Shown one piece after another: positions 1 to 7,249 of a stretch of 13,526 nt of DNA. The DNA is from Bacilli bacterium (lineage in GTDB: Bacteria > Bacillota > Bacilli > Tumebacillales > JAQBPP01). Made by a program: the position numbers and the translations under genes. The notes below the pieces were generated by a model that made no database searches, was not told the origin of the DNA, and saw nothing but the letters and a program-made list of their open reading frames with translations. Position 1 is the stretch's first letter. Each line of letters starts with the position of its first letter. Where the stretch lies: NCBI GenBank assembly GCA_028287455.1, contig JAQBPP010000096.1, forward strand, positions 1 through 13,526, in the 5' to 3' direction.

Positions 1-645
1 TGCTGCTGAATGAAACTGCGGCGAAACCTGCAGCGCATCCACATGCACGTTTTGACTCAAAGAATCAAACGTTTTTTGTGCGGATGCCACCAGATTCTGC
101 TCCAAAGCGGACAGTTTTTTGTTCTGATCCACAGCTGCTGCCGACTGATTATCAGACGAATTCGCTGCTGGGTGACCATTTACAGCGGGACTTGCAGTAA
201 TCACTATATCAGCATTCTGTTGAACAAACCCTTTAGAAGCAGCTGCCTTGGCGACAGCCGCCACCGCTTGATCAACCGATTCCCCCTGAACAGACAGATC
301 TGTCAAGAGCGCCTTGGCATCATCATTTAGTGCTTGCACAGTAAGCACTTTACCGGATTGATTGATCCCTAATTCCAGGCTCGGATTTATATCGATGCCC
401 ACATACGCATACACCTGGTTCTCGCTGCTGATATTCCAATAAGCCCAGACGCCCACTCCAAGCATAAGGCATGCGGCCACAGACACCCATTTGGTGAGCG
501 GACGAGCTGTTGGAACTGTTTTCTCATAACTGATCTCTTCACCAATCTGAGCCCCGATTGGAGAAAACGTTCGTTGAAAAGTGCCTTCTTTAGTCAGCAC
601 AATGACGTGCTTGCCATTGATTTCCAGGATAACGCCTTTGGGCAT
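1..645 (-). CDS. rsgI: Anti-sigma-I factor RsgI, N-terminal part (3' end beyond window)
   Basis: Membrane anti-sigma factor that holds SigI inactive until an envelope signal arrives. The frame is open from an ATG at 645 to the left edge (215 codons seen); a strong GGAGG lies just before the ATG. Residues 1-52 match the cytoplasmic RsgI N-domain (MPKGVILEINGKHVIVLTKEG...), which binds SigI. Residues 53-70 (WVSVAACLMLGVGVWAYW) are one membrane segment. The outer part begins with YVGIDINPSLELGIN at about 80-95, the conserved DxNPS(I/L)E signature of RsgI extracytoplasmic domains, reported in the family as an Asn-Pro self-cleavage region (recalled, not verified here). After about residue 150 the sequence becomes Ser/Ala/Asn/Gln-rich and low in complexity, like a linker. 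The C-terminal sensory part, which differs between lineages, is outside the window. It starts 22 bases after the sigI stop, so the two are co-transcribed and probably translated in balance. Confidence 0.9.
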   Translation of the reverse strand, partial: MPKGVILEINGKHVIVLTKEGTFQRTFSPIGAQIGEEISYEKTVPTARPLTKWVSVAACLMLGVGVWAYWNISSENQVYAYVGIDINPSLELGINQSGKVLTVQALNDDAKALLTDLSVQGESVDQAVAAVAKAAASKGFVQQNADIVITASPAVNGHPAANSSDNQSAAAVDQNKKLSALEQNLVASAQKTFDSLSQNVHVDALQVSPQFHSAA

Positions 646-667
646 GGTCCCCCTCCTTTCTTCGAAG

Positions 668-1411
668 TTACAAAATGTATTCCTGCAATACCCGAAAGTC
701 CCCTAGCAGGATAAGGGCGACTGCAATAATATATTTACGCTGACGCTCAATGGTCTTGCGCGACACTGTGGCTTGCTGCACAAGTTGTTTGAGCGGCAGT
801 GTTTTTTTGCTTAGTAAAAAGGAAGTGAACTCTGGCGACTCGGCGATCAACCTTGCGGTGGACATCGCACTAGCCCTGGCGTCTGCATGTTTCGGTGAGT
901 TTTCTACGAGTTCGGCAAAATTGATCTGAAACTCTGTAAGCAACTCCGAAAACCGCTCGATTTCATCCTGCCGTTCACTAACCTCAAGTGAAACTTTGTA
1001 GGCCTCAACAGATTTGGCCACCTCAATGTAATTGACTACATTTTCTTCGTCATCTTCAACATCGAACTGAGTCAGTGGAATATCCCGCTGTTTGCTTGAA
1101 CGTGAACGAAAAAAATCGATTAGCCTTCGCCTGATCACGGTGTCTGCAAATCCGAGGAAATGCACTCCCTTGGTGAAATCAAAACGATCGATTGCCTCAT
1201 TAAAGGCGGACAATGCTACACTGAATTCATCATCCTGCCCTTGTCTGACATAACGACCAGTAGCCTGTGAAGCAATGCGTGCAATATAAGGTAGATAATC
1301 GCGAATTACTTGATCACGTTCTTGCAGATTTCCTGTGCGTATATCAGCCAATCTGGCATTCAAAGGATCGACTTCTGATTCTTCACGACGGCGAAAGGTT
1401 AAGAGAGCCAT
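668..1411 (-). CDS. sigI: RNA polymerase sigma factor SigI
   Basis: Alternative sigma-70-family factor of the SigI group, which directs heat- or envelope-stress transcription in Bacillus and polysaccharide-utilisation genes in some clostridia. The N-terminal third holds a region-2-like stretch (DDEFSVALSAFNEAIDRFD, then FLGFADTVIRRRLIDFFR) for core binding and -10 recognition. The C-terminal 45 residues (LPLKQLVQQATVSRKTIERQRKYI...) resemble a helix-turn-helix for the -35 element. The reading frame extends to a TTG at 1444, but AGAGAGGTGG sits just before tandem ATGs at 1414 and 1411, so the ATG at 1411 (or 1414) is the better start; it gives about 247 residues, normal for SigI. A candidate SigI-type promoter lies just upstream, and rsgI follows directly. 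Confidence 0.9.
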   Translation of the reverse strand: MALLTFRRREESEVDPLNARLADIRTGNLQERDQVIRDYLPYIARIASQATGRYVRQGQDDEFSVALSAFNEAIDRFDFTKGVHFLGFADTVIRRRLIDFFRSRSSKQRDIPLTQFDVEDDEENVVNYIEVAKSVEAYKVSLEVSERQDEIERFSELLTEFQINFAELVENSPKHADARASAMSTARLIAESPEFTSFLLSKKTLPLKQLVQQATVSRKTIERQRKYIIAVALILLGDFRVLQEYIL

Positions 1412-1435
1412 CATTCCACCTCTCTTTCCAATTAA

Positions 1436-1464
1436 TTCGACCAAAGATCGTTAGTTATGGGGGT
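1436..1464 (-). promoter_or_regulatory. Candidate SigI-dependent (autoregulatory) promoter of sigI-rsgI
   Basis: On the minus strand ACCCCC (1464-1459) and CGAA (1439-1436) lie between the ruvB stop and the sigI start. These match the -35 ACCCCC and -10 CGAA elements described for Bacillus SigI promoters. The gap between them is 19 bases, which may be longer than typical. A start near 1430 would leave a short leader containing the sigI ribosome-binding site. Motifs are seen directly; promoter function is inference. Confidence 0.5.
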
Positions 1465-1467
1465 TCG

Positions 1468-2472
1468 TTATACGTCCTGGTTTGGCAGCGGAAATCCCAG
1501 GTGCTGATAGGCCAAACGAGAAACTACACGTCCGCGCGGAGTTCGTTGTAAAAACCCGATTTGCAGCAGATACGGCTCATAAAGATCCTCGATTGTATCC
1601 GTCTCTTCTCCAATAGTTGCCGCCAGCGTTTCCACGCCGACTGGGCCTCCCTCGTACTTTTGAATGATCGCAAGCAGTATTCGGTGATCCACTTCATCCA
1701 GCCCTTGCGAGTCAACCTGAATTTGACCAAGCGCCTGGCTTGCTAACTGATGTGCAATCACTTGTTCCCCGGCCACTTGAGCGAAATCACGCACTCGTTT
1801 CAGCAGTCGATTGGCAACTCGCGGTGTACCCCGGGACCTTTTGGCAATTTCAGATGCGCCATCTTCAGTGATTTCAGCACCTAGTATGACAGCAGCTCGC
1901 CTCACGATTCGGATTAAATCGGACCGGTCGTAGAAATCCAGATGACTGACAATTCCGAACCGATCCCTTAACGGGTTTGACAGCAACCCGGCGCGCGTAG
2001 TTGCCCCTATTAATGTAAAATTGGGCAGCTCGATCCGAACCGAACGAGCACTAGGCCCTTTGCCAATCATAATATCCAGTGCAAAATCTTCCATGGCTGG
2101 ATAAAGTACTTCTTCTACTGCTCGGCTTAAGCGATGGATCTCGTCTATAAACAGAACATCCCCAGGTTGCAGGTTAGTAAGCACCGCAGCCAAATCCCCT
2201 GCGCGTTCAATCGCGGGACCGGAGGTGGTGCGAATTTGCACGCCGAGCTCGTTTGCAATGATCGTCGACAGCGTTGTTTTCCCGAGTCCCGGCGGACCAT
2301 AGAGCAAGACGTGATCCAGTGATTCCTGCCTTAGTTTGGCAGCATCAATAAAAACGCGCAGGTTGTCCTTCACTTTGGTCTGGCCAATATATTCGTGAAG
2401 ATAACGCGGACGCAAGCTTTCCACTTGCGCATCTTCCACGGTAAATTTCGCAGTTACAATCCGCTCGTCCAA
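1468..2472 (-). CDS. ruvB: Holliday junction branch-migration ATPase RuvB
   Basis: AAA+ hexameric motor that, with RuvA, drives branch migration of Holliday junctions in recombination and replication-fork repair. The 334 residues match the family length. Visible motifs: the early LRPRYLHEYIGQ box (about 20-31), Walker A GPPGLGKTT (59-67), Walker B FIDEIH (about 108-113), sensor-1 GATTRAG, and the LRDRFG segment carrying the arginine finger. The C-terminal winged helix ends near RTPRGRVVSRLAYQHLG. The start is a TTG at 2472, supported by GGAGGG six bases upstream; no ATG fits better. It begins 13 bases after ruvA stops, so it belongs to the same transcript as ruvC and ruvA. No missing key residue was seen. 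Confidence 0.97.
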   Translation of the reverse strand: MDERIVTAKFTVEDAQVESLRPRYLHEYIGQTKVKDNLRVFIDAAKLRQESLDHVLLYGPPGLGKTTLSTIIANELGVQIRTTSGPAIERAGDLAAVLTNLQPGDVLFIDEIHRLSRAVEEVLYPAMEDFALDIMIGKGPSARSVRIELPNFTLIGATTRAGLLSNPLRDRFGIVSHLDFYDRSDLIRIVRRAAVILGAEITEDGASEIAKRSRGTPRVANRLLKRVRDFAQVAGEQVIAHQLASQALGQIQVDSQGLDEVDHRILLAIIQKYEGGPVGVETLAATIGEETDTIEDLYEPYLLQIGFLQRTPRGRVVSRLAYQHLGFPLPNQDV

Positions 2473-2485
2473 TGCAGTCCCTCCA

Positions 2486-3109
2486 TTACCCTACGAGGGT
2501 GGTCAGCTGCTGCAAGGCAGCTCGAATCAGATCTTCCAATGACATTCCCTGTTCCATCTGTTCCCTCAAAGAACGAATAACGGTACGGGCTTCGCGCTCG
2601 CTGTAACCCAGACTTACTAAAGTTTCCAGCAAGTCTGCAGCAATATTGCGCTGGGACGATTGCTCCTTCTGCAGAGGAGCTTGGGGCACCCAGGCACCTG
2701 CGATTGCTAAATCATCCAGTTTATCTTTTAATTCCATGACCATCCTGCCAGCAGTCTTCTTCCCAACACCAGGAATTTTCTGCAAGGAATCAACGTCTTC
2801 CAGGACAATTTGCTGTGCGACCTGACAGGCGTCGCCACTGCCGGAAATTGCCAGCGCAATTCGCGGTCCAATCCCCGATACACTTAACACCCGCATGAAC
2901 AACTCGCGCTCATCCCGGCTCAAGAAACCATAAAGCGTCAGCTGATCTTCCCGAACGACTTGATAAATATGCAAGCAGGCTTCCTGTTCTTCTCTGAATG
3001 CAGACAGCGGACCGCCAGCCATGAACACCTGGTATCCGATTCCCTGTACAACCAGCACCAGATGATCAGCGCCAAGATAAAGCACGCGGCCTTCCAAATA
3101 AGCGATCAA
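2486..3109 (-). CDS. ruvA: Holliday junction DNA-binding subunit RuvA
   Basis: Tetrameric protein that binds the four-way junction and loads RuvB. The 207 residues show the usual three-part plan: an OB-fold N-domain (MIAYLEGRVLYLGADHLVLV..., 1-63), two helix-hairpin-helix motifs (VSGIGPRIALAI near 77-88 and IPGVGKKTAGRMV near 112-124), a Gln/Ser-rich flexible linker near 138-155, and a C-terminal three-helix domain that contacts RuvB (LVSLGYSEREARTVIRSL). The start is a TTG at 3109 overlapping the ruvC stop (TTGA), with GGGGAGG nine bases upstream; MIAYLEG is the classical RuvA N-terminus, so the start is secure. The overlap implies coupled translation with ruvC. Confidence 0.96.
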   Translation of the reverse strand: MIAYLEGRVLYLGADHLVLVVQGIGYQVFMAGGPLSAFREEQEACLHIYQVVREDQLTLYGFLSRDERELFMRVLSVSGIGPRIALAISGSGDACQVAQQIVLEDVDSLQKIPGVGKKTAGRMVMELKDKLDDLAIAGAWVPQAPLQKEQSSQRNIAADLLETLVSLGYSEREARTVIRSLREQMEQGMSLEDLIRAALQQLTTLVG

Positions 3110-3612
3110 TTTCGCTTCCCTCCCCTTTGTACAGCGTCATATAGGGGGGCTGTATGCAGATGAGTAATGGCAATCGCCACCGCATCCGCCACGTCATCCG
3201 GCCTTGGCGGCTCTTGTAAACCGAGCAGAATCCGAACCATTTCCTGCATTTGCTTCTTATCGGCGCTGCCGTAACCCGTTACTGCTTGTTTGACTTGCAT
3301 CGGTGTATATTCTGATATCCGCAGGTTATGCTGCGCACCAACCAATAAAATGACGCCTCTGGCTTGTCCCACTGCAATTGCTGTCGTTACGTTTCGATTA
3401 AAATACAATTGTTCAACAGCCATCTGGTCCGGGCTTGTTCGACGACAGACTTCAGTTAACTGGTCATAGATCAAGCGCAAACGAACTTCCATCGCCTGCT
3501 TTGGCTGCGTCTCAATCAAACCATATTCGACCGGAACCAGTCGATGACCTTGACTCTCGATCACACCATACCCAGTCCGGCCATAACCAGGGTCAACTCC
3601 TAAAATACGCAA
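3106..3612 (-). CDS. ruvC: Holliday junction resolvase RuvC
   Basis: Homodimeric endonuclease that cuts Holliday junctions symmetrically after RuvAB migration. Taking the TTG at 3612 as start gives 168 residues with acidic residues where the family has its metal ligands: Asp7 (ILGVDPG), Glu67 (AVEQLYF) and Asp140/Asp143 (RPDDVADAVAIA). The frame runs upstream to a GTG at 3675 that overlaps the kinase stop, but the extra 21 residues (MTRQEKAEIRRINK...) are not part of the RuvC fold, and a GGGGGTGG stretch precedes the TTG. The longer form cannot be excluded. B. subtilis and close relatives lack RuvC and use RecU, so its presence argues for a different Bacilli lineage. Confidence 0.95.
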   Translation of the reverse strand: MRILGVDPGYGRTGYGVIESQGHRLVPVEYGLIETQPKQAMEVRLRLIYDQLTEVCRRTSPDQMAVEQLYFNRNVTTAIAVGQARGVILLVGAQHNLRISEYTPMQVKQAVTGYGSADKKQMQEMVRILLGLQEPPRPDDVADAVAIAITHLHTAPLYDAVQRGGKRN

Positions 3613-3671
3613 ACGGCCACCCCCACTGTTTGTTTTATTAATTCGCCTAATCTCAGCTTTTTCCTGCCTGG

Positions 3672-4625
3672 TCACATAGGCAAGGACATCAGGGATTCCA
3701 TTTTGCTGCGCTCAAGCTGCCGTGCCCAGGTTAATCGTACAGATGCTGACGTCGAAGTGGAAACGTGTTCTTCAGCGCGATACGTGAGCTCATATAACTC
3801 GCGGGTGATAAAGGAAGGGAACCGGCAAAGCGCCAGAAAAGTGTCCCACTCTCGCCTTGGCAGAGGCCGAATGCGGTTGTAGGCTTCTATACCGCTGAAG
3901 ATATCTTTGTCGTTCCAGCCGCAAAAATAGGCGCGGTGGTTGCACAGCTGATACAAATCATGAATGGCGTAGTCCATACCCGCCAAATCAAAATCGATCA
4001 AACTGGCACATCCTTGCCGCCAGATGCTGTTGTGCGGCGCAAGGTCCCGATGACAGAATTCGACCTGTTGTGATGCTTTCTCCTGCTTGCGTATGATTTC
4101 GAGCGCCTCTAGGGCAATCGCGTTCCAACTCGCCCACTCTTTACCAGATAACTCAGGTCTGATTTGCAAAGCTGCTTTTCTTGCAATATCCAGCCTGGCA
4201 CAGTATTTGCTGGAAGGCGTTGGAGCGGTTAAAACGCTGCGTGTTTGCGGATCGACGATCGTGCAGTGCAACCTCGCTGCTGCTGCAAGTGCTCCAAACC
4301 ACTCGTCAACGTGTTGAAAATTGCATGCTCGCCCCTCCTGCCATGGCTGTACACTCCACCATTTTCCTTCAAAAAGGGGATAGTACATGCCGCTGACCGA
4401 ACGAATCCACGGCACGACAGCGGCACCTTGCTCCATGGCAGTTGTGACAGCCTTTGCGGTGGATTCGAGACGTTCTGCCTGGGGGCGGGGCTTCACCGAC
4501 TTCAGGACATAACGATTCCCGCGGGAGTCAATCAACCCTTTTACCGACCGCAATGTGACAAATGAACGAGGGCTGATGTTCCAATTTTCGAACACAAAAC
4601 GGGAAATCTGTTCATAGCTGCACAT
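3672..4625 (-). CDS. CotS/APH-fold kinase-like protein, probable spore-coat related
   Basis: A 317-residue protein of the aminoglycoside phosphotransferase/choline kinase fold, closest in style to the CotS/CotI/YutH spore-coat family. Visible: a possible ATP-site lysine in YVLKSVK (about K42), the hinge-like segment GKWWSVQPWQEG (88-98), the catalytic loop CHRDLAPHNS with HRD at 192-194, and the metal-binding LIDFDLAGMDYAIHDLYQL with DFD at 211-213. The catalytic Asp residues are present, so an active kinase is possible, but the substrate is unknown. The ATG at 4625 has AAGGAG ten bases upstream. It follows the SafA-like gene across a terminator, and its stop is overlapped by the long form of ruvC, suggesting it shares the ruv transcript. 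A resistance role is unlikely from the context. Confidence 0.75.
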   Translation of the reverse strand: MCSYEQISRFVFENWNISPRSFVTLRSVKGLIDSRGNRYVLKSVKPRPQAERLESTAKAVTTAMEQGAAVVPWIRSVSGMYYPLFEGKWWSVQPWQEGRACNFQHVDEWFGALAAAARLHCTIVDPQTRSVLTAPTPSSKYCARLDIARKAALQIRPELSGKEWASWNAIALEALEIIRKQEKASQQVEFCHRDLAPHNSIWRQGCASLIDFDLAGMDYAIHDLYQLCNHRAYFCGWNDKDIFSGIEAYNRIRPLPRREWDTFLALCRFPSFITRELYELTYRAEEHVSTSTSASVRLTWARQLERSKMESLMSLPM

Positions 4626-4645
4626 TGGCTGGAATCTCCTTTTTT

Positions 4646-4672
4646 AAAAAAGGGGAGTGGCAGCGCTCCCCT
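4646..4672 (-). terminator. Rho-independent terminator between the LysM gene and the kinase gene
   Basis: In the minus-strand RNA a seven-pair stem AGGGGAG/CTCCCCT (4672-4666 with 4657-4651) with an eight-base loop is followed by a run of six T. It closes the LysM gene 19 bases after its stop. The T run merges into the AAAAAAGGAG that serves the kinase gene, so the terminator sits just ahead of that ribosome-binding site. Confidence 0.85.
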
Positions 4673-4690
4673 TCCATCCTGTTTCTTTGA

Positions 4691-6016
4691 TTAACCGTGA
4701 ATCGAAGCGATTTGATTCGTTGGTTGATAAGGCTGATAGGAATATGGACCCATTTCACCTGGAGAACCCACCATTGGCGAACCGTAGTTGACAGGCGATT
4801 GCGCTCCTGCGAAGTTGGGTGCGGGATAAGTTCCAGGCTGGCCATAAGTGTAGTGCATGTGGAAGTCAGGGTGCATATGGTGGAAGTCAGGGTGCATATG
4901 GTGGAATTCAGGGTGCATATGGTGCATGATAGGATGATGGTGCAAGCAGCCGCAAACCGGACAGTGGATCACCGTTACGCAAATGCAGTGCGGGTGATGA
5001 TGGATCGGATGCGGCATCATATAACCCGGATCAAAAGCAGCGGGCACCCCACTGGATCCAACTGAGATGGGTGCCTGGGTAATTGGCCCTTGCTGTACAG
5101 GTCCCTGAAAAATGGGTGCACTGTAAGATTTATTGCCTACGGGACCAATGTTATAGGTTTTTTGTTCAATTGTGTCGTTGGCCTGATTTTGAACATTGAT
5201 CGGTACATTAATACTTGGAACATTAATGTTCGGCAAATTTACTGATGGAAATTTCGGGAATTCCATCGCTGGCAATTCATATTTTGGCTTTTCCATTACT
5301 GGCACCTCCGTGGGAATTGGCGCGGTCGTCACAGGCTTGGGCATCGTAAGCAATTCCTTTTGGCTTGGCATAGCAGAAGGCGCGATTTCCACTGCTGAGA
5401 TGGACTGCCCCCCTAATGCTTTGTGTTTCAACAGCTGTGAACCCGACGGAATATTCAATACCTGACCAGGTTGAAGTTGGTTCGGGTCCGTAATTTGAGG
5501 ATTGGCCGCTGTCAACTGCTCAAGCGTGACTCCCACTTGTTTTGCGATTTTCCACATACTATCGCCATGTTTAACGACATGTTTCCACATTTGCCCCCCT
5601 AAAGGGGCGGCAGTTCCACTTCCACTTCCGCTGTACGCAGGGGCCGAAGATACGGTGCCACCAACTCCAGCAGGCGGTGCAGGGGGTGCAGGCGCCGCCC
5701 CGGCCTGGCTTAAAGCGTCTGTCGCCTGCGGGGTGGGTGCTGCCGCAGCATCGCTTGCTGCTGTATCAGGAGTCTGCGAGGGTCCTGGTCCGACAAAGGT
5801 GACAGGCGGAGCCTGCACAACAGTGCCGACCCCAGCAGATGGTCCAGTGTCTGAGGCCACTGCATTTGTGGAAGGTATGTTGATGTTTTGACCCGGAGTA
5901 ATCGCACTAGGACTGGTGATTTGTGGGTTGGCCGCGATAACGGCCTCGAGTGATACTCCACCTGCTTTGGCAATGTTCCAGAGGGAGTCACCCTTTTTGA
6001 CCGTGTATGTCTTCAC
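4691..6016 (-). CDS. SafA-like LysM spore-coat protein with His/Cys-rich tail
   Basis: A 441-residue protein with two LysM peptidoglycan-binding domains (1-49 YTVKKGDSLWNIAK..., and 144-190 HVVKHGDSMWKIAK...) joined by an Ala/Pro/Thr linker (50-140). LysM at the extreme N-terminus without a signal peptide is typical of SafA/SpoVID-type proteins made in the mother cell and placed at the cortex-coat boundary. The rest is low complexity: Pro/Asn/Val repeats (about 245-275), a Gln/Pro part (300-325), then a His-rich region (336-389) with five Cys (344, 346, 352, 355, 357) and HHMHPDF-type repeats, and a Tyr/Pro/Gly tail. The GTG start at 6016 has GGAGGAG five bases upstream. In B. subtilis safA also lies near ruvAB, supporting the call. 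The His/Cys part suggests metal binding or coat cross-linking; that is inference. Confidence 0.75.
   Translation of the reverse strand: MKTYTVKKGDSLWNIAKAGGVSLEAVIAANPQITSPSAITPGQNINIPSTNAVASDTGPSAGVGTVVQAPPVTFVGPGPSQTPDTAASDAAAAPTPQATDALSQAGAAPAPPAPPAGVGGTVSSAPAYSGSGSGTAAPLGGQMWKHVVKHGDSMWKIAKQVGVTLEQLTAANPQITDPNQLQPGQVLNIPSGSQLLKHKALGGQSISAVEIAPSAMPSQKELLTMPKPVTTAPIPTEVPVMEKPKYELPAMEFPKFPSVNLPNINVPSINVPINVQNQANDTIEQKTYNIGPVGNKSYSAPIFQGPVQQGPITQAPISVGSSGVPAAFDPGYMMPHPIHHHPHCICVTVIHCPVCGCLHHHPIMHHMHPEFHHMHPDFHHMHPDFHMHYTYGQPGTYPAPNFAGAQSPVNYGSPMVGSPGEMGPYSYQPYQPTNQIASIHG
4861..4923. repeat. Three 21-bp tandem repeats encoding HHMHP(D/E)F
   Basis: Units at 4861-4881, 4882-4902 and 4903-4923; the first two are identical and the third differs at one base (ggaattc for ggaagtc). 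The length is a multiple of three, so copy number can change without breaking the frame. They encode seven-residue His-rich units in the tail of the LysM protein, and a degenerate partial unit (gtgcatgt) borders them. Confidence 0.95.
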
Positions 6017-6106
6017 TTCTTCTCCTCCTTCCGAAGTCTATGGCAGTATATGCGCCCGTTTACTAGATGCTAGCGGGGACAACAAAGTTGGGCTCGCCCG
6101 TCCCTG

Positions 6107-6146
6107 AAAAAATAAAAAAACTCGTCCCAGCCGATGCCGGAACGAG
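6107..6146 (-). terminator. Rho-independent terminator ending the ilv-leu operon
   Basis: In the minus-strand RNA an eight-pair stem CTCGTTCC/GGGACGAG (one U-G pair; 6146-6139 with 6128-6121) with a GC-rich ten-base loop is followed by TTTTTTTATTTTTT. It lies about 33 bases after the leuB stop. The plus strand also has a short T run after the hairpin, but no plus-strand gene uses it. The remaining 6017-6106 holds the LysM ribosome-binding site and no clear promoter. Confidence 0.92.
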
Positions 6147-6178
6147 TTTTTCAATTATTCTCAGCGCTAAAGCACTGG

Positions 6179-7249
6179 TTAAGCCCTCAGCGCTTCTACT
6201 ACACGGGAGCCAAATTCAGATGTGGATACCCGTTTATCCTGCGGCCGGCAGATGTCTGCCGTACGATAGCCTTGCTCAATCACTTTACCCACTGCGGATT
6301 CGACCGCAGCAGCTTCTGCCTCATAGCCAAACGAATGACGAAGCATCATTGCCACTGACAGGATGATGCCGCTTGGATTTGCGATGCCCTTGCCGGCAAT
6401 ATCCGGCGCAGAGCCATGGATGGGCTCATAAAGGGCCACACGATTGCCAAGGGATGCAGAAGGCAGCATACCGATCGAACCGGTCAGCATCGCCGCTTCA
6501 TCTGACAGAATATCACCGAACATATTTTCAGTGACCACAACATCGTATTGGCGTGGGTTGCGAATCAACTGCATCGCACAACTGTCTACGAGCGCGTGTT
6601 CATATTGTATCTCAGGATAGTCAGCAGCCACTTGTTCAACCACTTCTCGCCACAAACGTGAGGACTCCAGCACATTGGCTTTGTCGACAGAAGTTACTTT
6701 GCGGCGTCTGCCTTTGGCCAGGTCAAAAGCGACACGTACAATCCGTTCGATTTCCGAGCGCGAATAAATTAAGGTATCAAATGCCTGTTCTTCAGGTGTG
6801 CCTGTCTGTTTACGCCCTTTGTCGCCGAAATACAAACCACCGGTTAATTCCCGCACAATGACCATATCTGCACCTTCCAGAACTTCAGGACGCAGCGTGG
6901 AGGAGTCAACCAAAGACTGGTTTACGGCAACAGGACGAATGTTTGCATAAGCGCCTAAAGCCTTGCGCATGCGGAGGAGCCCCGTTTCAGGGCGGCGCGC
7001 AGCAGTTTCTTTGTCCCATTTCGGACCACCTACTGCGGCGAGCAGAATGGCATCGGCCGATTCAAACGCTTGTAAAGTGACCTCAGGCAGCGGATCGCCA
7101 TATTCATCAATGGCAATCCCGCCGATTGGACAACTTTGATACTCAAATGTGCGGCCATATTTTTGGGCAACCGCATTAAGCACCCGGGTTGCTTCCTCCA
7201 GAATTTCCGGGCCCACACCATCTCCAGGCAATAGAACAATTTTAGGCAA
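6179..7249 (-). CDS. leuB: 3-Isopropylmalate dehydrogenase LeuB
   Basis: NAD-dependent beta-decarboxylating dehydrogenase that turns 3-isopropylmalate into 2-oxoisocaproate (after decarboxylation), the last leucine-specific step before transamination. The 356 residues match the family. Visible: LLPGDGVGPEI (6-16), the substrate-binding arginines in LLRMRKALGAYANIRPV (91-107), RELTGGLYFG (133-142), VDKANVL (188-194), the metal-binding Asp residues near 222, 246 and 250 (ENMFGDILSDEA), and the NAD-site loop HGSAPDIAGKGIANP (278-292). The TTG at 7249 overlaps the leuA stop by eight bases; MPKIVLLPGDG is the normal N-terminus, so the start is firm. leuC and leuD do not follow; a terminator does. 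The gene itself looks intact although leuA just upstream is broken. Confidence 0.96.
   Translation of the reverse strand: MPKIVLLPGDGVGPEILEEATRVLNAVAQKYGRTFEYQSCPIGGIAIDEYGDPLPEVTLQAFESADAILLAAVGGPKWDKETAARRPETGLLRMRKALGAYANIRPVAVNQSLVDSSTLRPEVLEGADMVIVRELTGGLYFGDKGRKQTGTPEEQAFDTLIYSRSEIERIVRVAFDLAKGRRRKVTSVDKANVLESSRLWREVVEQVAADYPEIQYEHALVDSCAMQLIRNPRQYDVVVTENMFGDILSDEAAMLTGSIGMLPSASLGNRVALYEPIHGSAPDIAGKGIANPSGIILSVAMMLRHSFGYEAEAAAVESAVGKVIEQGYRTADICRPQDKRVSTSEFGSRVVEALRA

Noticed and set aside
3672..4625. Aminoglycoside resistance phosphotransferase
   Set aside because: The HRDLAPHN and DFDLAG motifs are shared across the fold, and the position beside a SafA-like gene and ruvC favours a CotS-type protein; no mobile element or foreign base use is seen.
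4861..4923. CRISPR array
   Set aside because: The repeats are directly adjacent 21-bp coding units without spacers.
5502..5891. Plus-strand open frame of 129 codons opposite the LysM gene
   Set aside because: It mirrors the Ala/Pro-rich linker of the real gene, is itself low in complexity, and has no convincing ribosome-binding site or family match.
6017..6106. SigE or SigK promoter upstream of the LysM gene
   Set aside because: A CATATACTG stretch resembles a sporulation -10 box, but no matching -35 at proper spacing could be identified by eye.
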